Of a stretch of DNA of 64,000 nt, positions 51,201 through 62,600 are shown piece after piece (within the stretch, counting starts at the first letter, position 1; every line of letters begins with the position of its first letter). Both the position numbers and the translations under genes were made by a program. The DNA comes from Karalla daura (taxonomy: Eukaryota; Chordata; Actinopteri; Chaetodontiformes; Leiognathidae): NCBI GenBank assembly GCA_029224185.1, contig CM055188.1, positions 10,618,997 to 10,682,996 of the forward strand, in the 5' to 3' direction. The notes beneath the pieces were generated by a model. The model was given only the letters and a program-made list of their open reading frames with translations, was not told where the DNA came from and made no database searches.

Positions 51201-54200
51201 TAAGGACAGTGGCCTCCCAGCCCCTACTTACAAACTCTGTTGTGGGCTGAACGGTGACATCATCATCACCATCATCATGTCATATTCAATGAGCTGTGTA
51301 AGGTAGGCCTCAGGCATGTGTGACATCATCACTGTCCTCATGTCAAGTGCCTGACTGATGACATCATCAGTGCTGCACTTTGAGGCTTTGATGTCTTTCA
51401 AGGGCCATGATGATGTCACACTGTTGATGGAAAAGTTCAAAGGAGGGGTCCAGATTGCCAACAGAAAGAGCTTTTGACATCTGGCCACTGAGTCTATGAA
51501 GGAGTCAGGCTATGTACACTTGTCTGAGCAGGTTGTAAACAACTGACACACATTGTGTTACTTATAATTAATAAATGATTAATTTAGTGAAATTTTTTTC
51601 ATTGTGTAATTAGCTCTAAGGTCGGTATATGGAACACAGACAAGACAGCCACTTGATGACATAGCTATGGGGAGCCTACCTATCCAGCCTTGTATGTTTG
51701 AGAATTTTTTTCTTTGTTTTGTCCTTTGTTTTTGTTTGTTTTCTAAATCCAGCCCACCACCCTCAAGCCATACACCAATACGTGGTGTAAGGTGCAGTTG
51801 TGACAGAGGCTCAGTGTCTGCTAGGAACGACTCTCCTGGGTCTGCTCATGCTTGGAGCCCACTGGGCCCACGTGCGTCCGCAGAGGAGAAGAGTGGTCTG
51901 TGTGGGTCTGCCAGCACTGCCACAACATAAGGACAGTGGCCTCCCAGCCCCTACTTACAAACTCTGTTGTGGGCTGAACGCTGACATCATCATCACCATC
52001 ATCATGTCCTATTCAATGAGCTGTGTAAGGTAGGCCTAAGGCATGTGTGACATCATCACTGTCCTCATGTCAAGTGCCTGACTGATGACATCATCAGTGC
52101 TGCACTTTGAGGCTTTGATGTCTTTCAAGGGCCATGATGATGTCACACTGTTGATGGAAAAGTTCAGAGGGGTCCAGATTGCCAACAGAAAGAGCTTTTT
52201 ACATCTGGCCACTGAGTCTATGAGGGAGTCAGGCTATGTACACTTGTCTGAGCAGGTTGTAAACAACTGACACACATTGTGTTACTTACAATTGATAAAT
52301 TATTAATTTTGTGAAATATAACTCATTGTGTAATTAGCTACAAGGTCGGTATATGGAACACAGACAAGACAGCCACTTGATGACAAAGCCATGGGGAGCC
52401 TACCTATCCAGCCTTGTATGTTTGAGAATTTTTTTCTTTGTTTTGTCCTTTGTTTTTGTTTGTTTTCTAAATCCAGCCCACCACCCTCAAGCCTTACACC
52501 AATATGTGGTGTAAGGTGCAGTTGTGACAGAGGCTCAGTGTCTGCTAGGAATGACTCTCCTGGGTCTGCTCATGCTTGGAGCCCACTGGGCCCACGTGCG
52601 TCCGCGGAGGAGAAGAGTGGTCTGTGTGGGTCTGCCAGCACTGCCACAACATAAGGACAGTGGCCTCCCAGCCCCTACTTACAAACACTGTTGTGGGCTG
52701 AACGGTGACATCATCATCACCATCATCATGTCATATTCAATGAGCTGTGTAAGGTAGGCCTCAGGCATGTGTGACATCATCACTGTCCTCATGTCAAGTG
52801 CCTGACTGATGACATCATCAGTGCTGCACTTTGAGGCTTTGATGTCTTTCAAGGGCCATGATGATGTCACACTGTTGATGGAAAAGTTCAAAGGAGGGGT
52901 ACAGATTGCCAACAGAAAGAGCTTTATACATCTGACCACTGAGTCTATGAAGGAGTCAGGCTATGTACACTTGTCTGAGCAGGTTGTAAACTACTGACAC
53001 ACATTGTGTTACTTATAATTGATAAATTATTAATTTTGTGAAATATAATTCATTGTGTAATTAGCTCTAAGGTCGGTATATGGAACACAGACAAGACAGC
53101 CACTTGATGACATAGGTATGGGGAGCCTACCTATCCAGCCTTGTATGTTTGAGAATTTTTTTCTTTGTTTTGTCCTTTGTTTTTTTTTGTTTTCTAAATC
53201 CAGCCCACCACCCTCAAGCCATACACCAATACGTGGTGTAAGGTGCAGTTGTGACAGAGGCTCAGTGTCTGCTAGGAATGACTCTCCTGGGTCTGCTCAT
53301 GCTTGGAGCCCACTGGGCCCACGTTCGTCCGCAGAGGAGAAGAGTGGTCTGTGTGGGTCTGCGAGCACTGCCACAACATAAGGACAGTGGCCTCCCAGCC
53401 CCTACTTACAAACTCTGTTGTGGGCTGAACGCTGACATCATCATCACCATCATCATGTCCTATTCAATGAGCTGTGTAAGGTAGGCCTAAGGCATGTGTG
53501 ACATCATCACTGTCCTCATGTCAAGTGCCTGACTGATGACATCATCAGTGCTGCACTTTGAGGCTTTGATGTCTTTCAAGGGCCATGATGATGTCATACT
53601 GTTGATGGAAAAGTTCAAAGGAGGGGACCAGATTGCCAACGGAAAGAGCTTTTGACATCTGGCCACTGAGTCTATGAAGGAGTCAGGCTATGTACACTTG
53701 TCTGAGCAGGTTGTAAACTACTGACACACATTGTGTTACTTATAATTAATAACTTATTAATTTAGTGAAATATAATTCATTGTGTAATTAGCTCCAAGGT
53801 CGGTATATGGAACACAGACAAGACAGCCACTTGATGACATAGGTATGGGGAGCCTACCTATGCAGCCTTGTATGTTTGAGAATTTTTTTCTTTGTTTTGT
53901 CCTTTGTTTTTGTTTGTTTTCTAAATCCAGCCCACCACACTCAAGCCATACACCAATACGTGGTGTAAGGTGCAGTTGTGACAGAGGCTCAGTGTCTGCT
54001 AGGAACGACTCTCCTGGGTCTGCTCTTGCTTGGAGCCCACTGGGCCCACGTGCGTCCGCGGAGGAGAAGAGTGGTCTGTGTGGGTCTGCGAGCACTGCCA
54101 CAACATAAGGACAGTAGCCTCCCAGCCCCTACTTACAAACTCTGTTGTGGGCTGAACGCTGACATCATCATCATCATGTCCTATTCAATGAGCTGTGTAA

Positions 54201-54565
54201 GGTAGGCCTAAGGCATGTGTGACATCATCACTGTCCTCATGTCAGGTGCCTGACTGATGACATCATCAGTGCTGCACTCTGAGGCTTTGATGTCTTTCAA
54301 GGCCCATGATGATGTCACACTGTTGATGGAAAAGTTCAAAGGAGAGGTCCAGATTGCCAACGGAAAGAGCTTTTTACATCTGGCCACTGAGTCTATGAAG
54401 GAGTCAGGCTATGTACACTTGTCTGAGTAGGTTGTACACTACTGAAAGACATTGTTTTACTTAGAATTAATAAATGATTAATTTAGTGAAATGTAATTCA
54501 TTGTGTAATTAGCTATAAGGTCAGTATGTGGAACACAGACAAGACAGCCACTTGATGACATAGCT
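45135..54565 (+). repeat. Block 7: 13 units, tctaaatcc type in dimeric order
   Basis: Unit starts are 45135, 45863, 46587, 47311, 48038, 48765, 49489, 50216, 50940, 51667, 52391, 53118 and 53845 (721-728 bp). All 13 carry tctaa. Two alternating kinds are visible: catagctatgg with 'ccatacaccaatacg', and acaaagccatgg with 'ccttacaccaatatg'. A three-base in-frame loss in the 62-codon frame (ttcagaggggtcc) marks the units at 45863, 46587, 48765, 50216 and 51667. Confidence 0.94.
48765..53117 (+). repeat. Dimeric higher-order repeat, three copies of exactly 1,451 bp
   Basis: Pairs start at 48765, 50216 and 51667. The first member has ccatacacc and the three-base loss ttcagaggggtcc. The second has acaaagccatgg, ccttacaccaatatg, gaacggtgac and gtcatattc. 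Copy-specific changes are few, for example cacatattg near 49,368, and caaacactg near 52,683. Related units continue on both sides (46587-48764 and 53118-53844). Confidence 0.9.
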
Positions 54566-57500
54566 ATGGGGAGCCTACCTATCCAGCCTTGTATGTTTGA
54601 GAATTTTTTTCCTTTGTTTTGTCCTTTGTTTTTGTTTGTTTTCTAGATGCAGCCCACCACCCTCCAACCGTACACCAATACGTGGTGTAAGGTGCAGTTG
54701 TGACAGAGGCTCAGTGTCTGCTCGGGACCACTCTCCTGGGTCTGCTCATGCTTGGAGCCCACTGGGCCCACGTGCGTCCGCGGAGGAGAAGAGTGGTCTG
54801 TGTGGGTCTGCGAGCACTGCCACAACATAAGGACAGTGGCCTCCCAGCCCCTACTTACAAACTCTGTTGTTGGGTGAACGCTGACATCATCATCATCATC
54901 ATCATCATGTCCTATTCAATGAGCTGTGTAAGGTAGGCCTAAGGAATATGTGACATCATCACTGTCCTCATGTCAGGTGCCTGACTGATGACATCATCAG
55001 TGCTGCACTCTGAGGCTTTGATGTCTTTCAAGGCCCATGATGATGTCACACTGTTGATGGAAAAGTTCAAAGGAGGGGTCCAGATTGCCAACAGAAAGAG
55101 CTTTATACATCTGACCACTGAGTCTATGAAGGAGTCAGGCTATGTACACTTGTCTGAGCAGGTTGTAAACTACTGACACACATTGTGTTACTGATAATTG
55201 ATAAATTATTAATTTTGTGAAATATAATTCATTGTGTAATTAGCTCTAAGGTCGGTATATGGAACACAGACAAGATAGCCACTTGATGACATAGCTATGG
55301 GGAGCCTACCTATCCAGCCTTGTATGTTTGAGAATTTTTTTCCTTTTTTTTGTCCTTTGTTTTTGTTTGTTTTCTAGATCCAGCCCACCACCCTCCAACC
55401 TTACACCAATACGTGGTGTAAGGTGCAGTTGTGAAAGAGGCTCAGTGTCTGCTAGGAACGACTCTCCTGGGTCTGCTCATGCTTGGAGCCCACTGGGCCC
55501 ACGTGCGTCCGCGGAGGAGAAGAGTGGTCTGTGTGGGTCTGCGAGCACTGCCACAACATAAGGACAGTGGCCTCCCAGCCCCTACTTACAAACTCTGTTG
55601 TGGGCTGAACGCTGACATCATCATCATCATCATGTCCTATTCAATGAGCTGTGTAAGGTAGGCCTAAGGCATGTGTGACATCATCACTGTCCTCATGTCA
55701 AGTGCCTGACTGATGACATCATCAGTGCTGCACTCTGAGGCTTTGATGTCTTTCAAGGGCCATGATGATGTCACACTGTTGATGGAAACATTCAAAGGAG
55801 GGGACCAGATTGCCAACGGAAAGAGCTTTTGACATCTGGCCACTGAGTCTATGAAGGAGTCAGGCTATGTACACTTGTCTGAGTAGGTTGTACACTACTG
55901 AAACACATTGTGTTACTTAGAATTAATAAATGATTAATTTAGTGAAATGTAATTCATTGTGTAATTAGCTATAAGGTCAGTATGTGGAACACAGACAAGA
56001 CAGCCACTTGATGACATAGCTATGGGGAGCCTACCTATCCAGCCTTGTATGTTTGAGAATTTTTTTCCTTTGTTTTGTCCTTTGTTTTTGTTTGTTTTCT
56101 AGATGCAGCCCACCACCCTCCAACCTTACACCAATACGTGGTGTAAGGTGCCGTTGTGACAGAGGCTCAGTGTCTGCTCGGGACCACTCTCCTGGGTCTG
56201 CTCATGCTTGGAGCCCACTGGGCCCACGTGCGTCCGCGGAGGAGAAGAGTGGTCTGTGTGGGTCTGCGAGCACTGCCAGAACATAAGGACAGTGGCCTCC
56301 CAGCCCCTACTTACAAACTCTGTTGTGGGGTGAACGCTGACATCATCATCATCATCATGTCCTATTCAATGAGCTGTGTAAGGTAGGCCTAAGGCATGTG
56401 TGACATCATCACTGTCCTCATGTCAGGTGCCTGACTGATGACATCATCAGTGCTGCACTCTGAGGCTTTGATGTCTTTCAAGGCCCATGATGATGTCACA
56501 CTGTTGATGGAAAAGTTCAAAGGAGAGGTCCAGATTGCCAACGGAAAGAGCTTTTTACATCTGGCCACTGAGTCTATGAAGGAGTCAGGCTATGTACACT
56601 TGTCTGAGCCGGTTGTAAACTCCTGACACACATTGTTTCTTATAATTAATAAATGATTAATTTAGTGAAATGTAATTCATTGTGTAATTAGCTATAAGGT
56701 CAGTATGTGGAACACAGACAAGACAGCCACTTGATGACATAGCTATGGGGAGCCTACCTATCCAGCCTTGTATGTTTGAGAATTTTTTTCTTTGTTTTGT
56801 CCTGTCTTTTTTTTTGTTTTCTAGATGCAGCCCACCACCCTCCAACCTTACACCAATACGTGGTGTAAGGTGCAGTTGTGACAGAGGCTCAGTGTCTGCT
56901 CGGGACCACTCTCCTGGGTCTGCTCATGCTTGGAGCCCACTGGGCCCACGTGCGTCCGCGGAGGAGAAGAGTGGTCTGTGTGGGTCTGCGAGCACTGCCA
57001 CAACATAAGGACAGTGGCCTCCCAGCCCCTACTTACAAACTCTGTTGTTGGGTGAACGCTGACATCATCATCATCATCATCATCATGTCCTATTCAATGA
57101 GCTGTGTAAGGTAGGCCTAAGGCATATGTGACATCATCACTGTCCTCATGTCAGGTGCCTGACTGATGACATCATCAGTGCTGCACTCTGAGGCTTTGAT
57201 GTCTTTCAAGGCCCATGATGATGTCACACTGTTGATGGAAAAGTTCAAAGGAGGGGTCCAGATTGCCAACAGAAAGAGCTTTATACATCTGACCACTGAG
57301 TCTATGAAGGAGTCAGGCCATGTACACTTGTCTGAGCAGGTTGTAAACTACTGACACACATTGTGTTACTGATAATTGATAAATTATTAATTTTGTGAAA
57401 TATAATTCATTGTGTAATTAGCTCTAAGGTCGGTATATGGAACACAGACAAGATAGCCACTTGATGACATAGCTATGGGGAGCCTACCTATCCAGCCTTG

Positions 57501-59653
57501 TATGTTTGAGAATTTTTTTCCTTTTTTTTGTCCTTTGTTTTTGTTTGTTTTCTAGATCCAGCCCACCACCCTCCAACCTTACACCAATACGTGGTGTAAG
57601 GTGCAGTTGTGAAAGAGGCTCAGTGTCTGCTAGGAACGACTCTCCTGGGTCTGCTCATGCTTGGAGCCCACTGGGCCCACGTGCGTCCGCGGAGGAGAAG
57701 AGTGGTCTGTGTGGGTCTGCGAGCACTGCCACAACATAAGGACAGTGGCCTCCCAGCCCCTACTTACAAACTCTGTTGTGGGCTGAACGCTGACATCATC
57801 ATCATCATCATGTCCTATTCAATGAGCTGTGTAAGGTAGGCCTAAGGCATGTGTGACATCATCACTGTCCTCATGTCAAGTGCCTGACTGATGACATCAT
57901 CAGTGCTGCACTCTGAGGCTTTGATGTCTTTCAAGGGCCATGATGATGTCACACTGTTGATGGAAACATTCAAAGGAGGGGACCAGATTGCCAACGGAAA
58001 GAGCTTTTGACATCTGGCCACTGAGTCTATGAAGGAGTCAGGCTATGTACACTTGTCTGAGTAGGTTGTACACTACTGAAACACATTGTGTTACTTAGAA
58101 TTAATAAATGATTAATTTAGTGAAATGTAATTCATTGTGTAATTAGCTATAAGGTCAGTATGTGGAACACAGACAAGACAGCCACTTGATGACATAGCTA
58201 TGGGGAGCCTACCTATCCAGCCTTGTATGTTTGAGAATTTTTTTCCTTTGTTTTGTCCTTTGTTTTTGTTTGTTTTCTAGATGCAGCCCACCACCCTCCA
58301 ACCTTACACCAATACGTGGTGTAAGGTGCCGTTGTGACAGAGGCTCAGTGTCTGCTCGGGACCACTCTCCTGGGTCTGCTCATGCTTGGAGCCCACTGGG
58401 CCCACGTGCGTCCGCGGAGGAGAAGAGTGGTCTGTGTGGGTCTGCGAGCACTGCCAGAACATAAGGACAGTGGCCTCCCAGCCCCTACTTACAAACTCTG
58501 TTGTGGGGTGAACGCTGACATCATCATCATCATCATGTCCTATTCAATGAGCTGTGTAAGGTAGGCCTAAGGCATGTGTGACATCATCACTGTCCTCATG
58601 TCAGGTGCCTGACTGATGACATCATCAGTGCTGCACTCTGAGGCTTTGATGTCTTTCAAGGCCCATGATGATGTCACACTGTTGATGGAAAAGTTCAAAG
58701 GAGAGGTCCAGATTGCCAACGGAAAGAGCTTTTGACATCTGGCCACTGAGTCTATGAAGGAGTCAGGCTATGTACACTTGTCTGAGCCGGTTGTAAACTC
58801 CTGACACACATTGTTTCTTATAATTAATAAATGATTAATTTAGTGAAATGTAATTCATTGTATAACTAGCTATAAGGTCAGTATGTGGAACACAGACAAG
58901 ACAGCCACTTGATGACATAGCTATGGGGAGCCTACCTATCCAGCCTTGTATGTTTGAGAATTTTTTTCCTTTGTTTTGTCCTTTCTTTTTTTTTGTTTTC
59001 TAGATGCAGCCCACCACCCTCCAACCTTCCACCAATACGTGGTGTAAGGTGCAGTTGTGACAGAGGCTCAGTGTCTGCTCGGGACCACTCTCCTGGGTCT
59101 GCTCATGCTTGGAGCCCACTGGGCCCACGTGCGTCCGCGGAGGAGAAGAGTGGTCTGTGTGGGTCTGCGAGCACTGCCTGAACATAAGGACAGTGGCCTC
59201 CCAGCCCCTACTTACAAACTCTGTTGTGGGGTGAACGCTGACATCATCATCATCATCATCATCATGTCCTATTCAATGAGCTGTGTAAGGTAGGCCTAAG
59301 GCATATGTGACATCATCACTGTCCTCATGTCAGGTGCCTGACTGATGACATCATCAGTGCTGCACTCTGAGGCTTTGATGTCTTTCAAGGCCCATGATGA
59401 TGTCACACTGTTGATGGAAAAGTTCAAAGGAGGGGTCCAGATTGCCAACAGAAAGAGCTTTATACATCTGACCACTGAGTCTATGAAGGAGTCAGGCTAT
59501 GTACACTTGTCTGAGCAGGTTGTAAACTACTGACACACATTGTGTTACTTATAATTGATAAATTATTAATTTTGTGAAATATAATTCATTGTGTAATTAG
59601 CTCTAAGGTCGGTATATGGAACACAGACAAGATAGCCACTTGATGACATAGCT
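54566..59653 (+). repeat. Block 8: 7 units in a trimeric higher-order repeat
   Basis: Unit starts are 54566, 55297, 56022, 56745, 57475, 58200 and 58923, with lengths 731, 725, 723, 730, 725, 723 and 731 bp. That is two trimers plus the first member of a third. The members are marked by, in order, an expanded ATC tract, gtgaaagagg in place of gtgacagagg, and gccagaac with the gagccggttg tail. Confidence 0.94.
54680..58958 (+). repeat. Trimeric higher-order repeat, period 2,178 bp
   Basis: About 54,680-56,780 matches about 56,858-58,958. Shared private variants are tgttgttggg, actgataattg, gatagccactt, a T-only tract ccttttttttgtcc, gtgaaagagg, gaaacattc and gagtaggttgtacac. Differences noticed include aaggaatatg near 54,943, ggccatgtac near 57,318, and ttttgacat near 58,732 against tttttacat. 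Confidence 0.87.
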
Positions 59654-62600
59654 ATGGGGAGCCTACCTATCCAGCCTTGTATGTTTGAGAATTTTTTTCC
59701 TTTTTTTTGTCCTTTGTTTTTGTTTGTTTTCTAAATCCAGCCCACCACCCTCAAGCCATACACCAATACGTGGTGTAAGGTGCAGTTGTGACAGAGGCTC
59801 AGTGTCTGCTCGGAACGACTCTCCTAGGTCTGCTCATGCTTGGAGCCCACTGGGCCCACGTGCGTCCGCGGAGGAGAAGAGTGGTCTGTGTGGGTCTGCC
59901 AGCACTGCCACAACATAAGGACAGTGGCCTCCCAGCCCCTACTTACAAACTCTGTTGTGGGGTGAACGCTGACATCATCATCATCATCATGTCCTATTCA
60001 ATGAGCTGTGTCAGGTAGGCCTAAGGCATGTGTGACATCATCACTGTCCTCATGTCAAGTGCCTGACTGATGACATCATCAGTGCTGCACTTTGAGGCTT
60101 TGATGTCTTTCAAGGGCCATGATGATGTCACACTGTTGATGGAAAAGTTCAAAGGAGGGGTCCAGATTGCCAACGGAAAGAGCTTTATACATCTGGCCAC
60201 TGAGTCTATGAAGGAGTCAGGCTATGTACACTTGTCTGAGCAGGTTGTAAACTACTGACACACATTGTGTTACTTATAATTAATAAATGATTAATTTAGT
60301 GAAATGTATTTCATTGTGTATATAGCTATAAGGTCAGTATATGGAACACAGACAAGACAGCCACTTGATGACATAGCTATGGGGAGCCTACCTATCCAGC
60401 CTTGTATGTTTGAGAATTTTTTTCTTTGTTTTGTCCTTTGTTTTTGTTTGTTTTCTAAATCCAGCCCACCACCCTCAAGCCATACACCAATACGTGGTGT
60501 AAGGTGCAGTTGTGACAGAGGCTCAGTGTCTGCTAGGAACGACTCTCCTGGGTCTGCTCATGCTTGGAGCCCACTGGGCCCACGTGCGTCCGCGGAGGAG
60601 AAGAGTGGTCTGTGTGGGTCTGCCAGCACTGCCACAACATAAGGACAGTGGCCTCCCAGCCCCTACTTACAAACTCTGTTGTGGGGTGAACGCTGACATC
60701 ATCATCACCATCATCATGTCCTATTCAATGAGCTGTGTAAGGTAGGCCTAAGGCATGTGTGACATCATCACTGTCCTCATGTCAAGTGCCTGACTGATGA
60801 CATCATCAGTGCTGCACTTTGAGGCTTTGATGTCTTTCAAGGGCCGTGATGATGTCACACTGTTGATGGAAAAGTTCAAAGGAGGGGTCCAGATTGCCAA
60901 CAGAAAGAGCTTTATACATCTGACGACTGAGTCTATGAAGGAGTCAGGCTATGTACACTTGTCTGAGCAGGTTGTAAACTACTGACACACATTGTGTTAC
61001 TTATAATTGATAAATTATTAATTTTGTGAAATATAATTCATTGTGTAATTAGCTCTAAGGTCGGTATATGGAACACAGACAACACAGCCACTTGATGACA
61101 TAGCTATGGGGAGCCTACCTATCCAGCCTTGTATGTTTGAGAATTTTTTTCTTTGTATTGTCCTTTGTTTTTGTTTGTTTTCTAAATCCAGCCCACCACC
61201 CTCAAGCCATACACCAATACGTGGTGTAAGGTGCAGTTGTGACAGAGGCTCAGTGTCTGCTAGGAACGACTCTCCTGGGTCTGCTCATGCTTGGAGCCCA
61301 CAGGGCCCACGTGCGTCCGCAGAGGAGAAGAGTGGTCTGTGTGGGTCTGCGAGCACTGCCACAACATAAGGACAGTGGCCTCCCAGCCCCTCCTTACAAA
61401 CTCTGTTGTGGGGTAAACGCTGACATCATCATCACCATCATCATGTCCTATTCAATGAGCTGTGTAAGGTAGGCCTAAGGCATGTGTGACATCATCACTG
61501 TCCTCATGTCAAGTGCCTGACTGATGACATCATCAGTGCTGCACTTTGAGGCTTTGATGTCTTTCAAGGGCCATGATGATGTCACACTGTTGATGGAAAA
61601 GTTCAAAGGAGGGGACCAGATTGCCAACGGAAAGAGCTTTTGACATCTGGCCACTGAGTCTATGAAGGAGTGAGGCTATGTACACTTGTCTGAGCAGGTT
61701 GTAAACAACTGACACACATTGTGTTACTTATAATTAATAAATTATTAATTTAGTGAAATGTATTTCATTGTGTAAATAGCTATAAGGTCAGTATATGGAA
61801 CACAGATAAGACAGCCACTTGATGACATAGCTATGGGGAGCCTACCTATGCAGCCTTGTATGTTTGAGAATTTTTTTCTTTGTTTTGTCCTTTGTTTTTT
61901 TTTGTTTTCTAGATCCAGCCCACCACCCTCCAACCTTACACCAATACGTGGTGTAAGGTGCAGTTGTGACAGAGGCTCAGTGTCTGCTAGGAACGACTCT
62001 CCTGGGTCTGCTCATGCTTGGAGCCCACTGGGCCCACATGCGTCCGCGGAGGAGAAGAGTGGTCTGTGTGGGTCTGCCAGCACTGCCACAACATAAGGAC
62101 AGTGGCCTCCCAGCCCCTACTTACAAACTCTGTTGTGGGGTGAACACTGACATCATCATCACCATCATCATGTCCTATTCAATGAGCTGTGTCAGGTAGG
62201 CCTAAGGCATGTGTGACATCATCACTGTCCTCATGTCAAGTGCCTGACTGATGACATCATCAGTGCTGCACTTTGAGGCTTTGATGTCTTTCAAGGGCCA
62301 TGATGATGTCACACTGTTGATGGAAACGTTCAAAGGAGGGGACCAGATTGCCAACGGAAAGAGCTTTTGACATCTGGCCACTGAGTCTATGAAGGAGTCA
62401 GGCTATGTACACTTGTCTGAGCAGGTTGTAAACTACTGACACACATTGTGTTACTTACAATTGATAAATTATTAATTTTGTGAAATATAATTCATTGTGT
62501 AATTAGCTATAAGGTCGGTATATGGAACACAGACAACACAGCCACTTGATGACAAAGCCATGGGTAGCCTACCTATCCAGCCTTGTATGTTTGAGAATTT

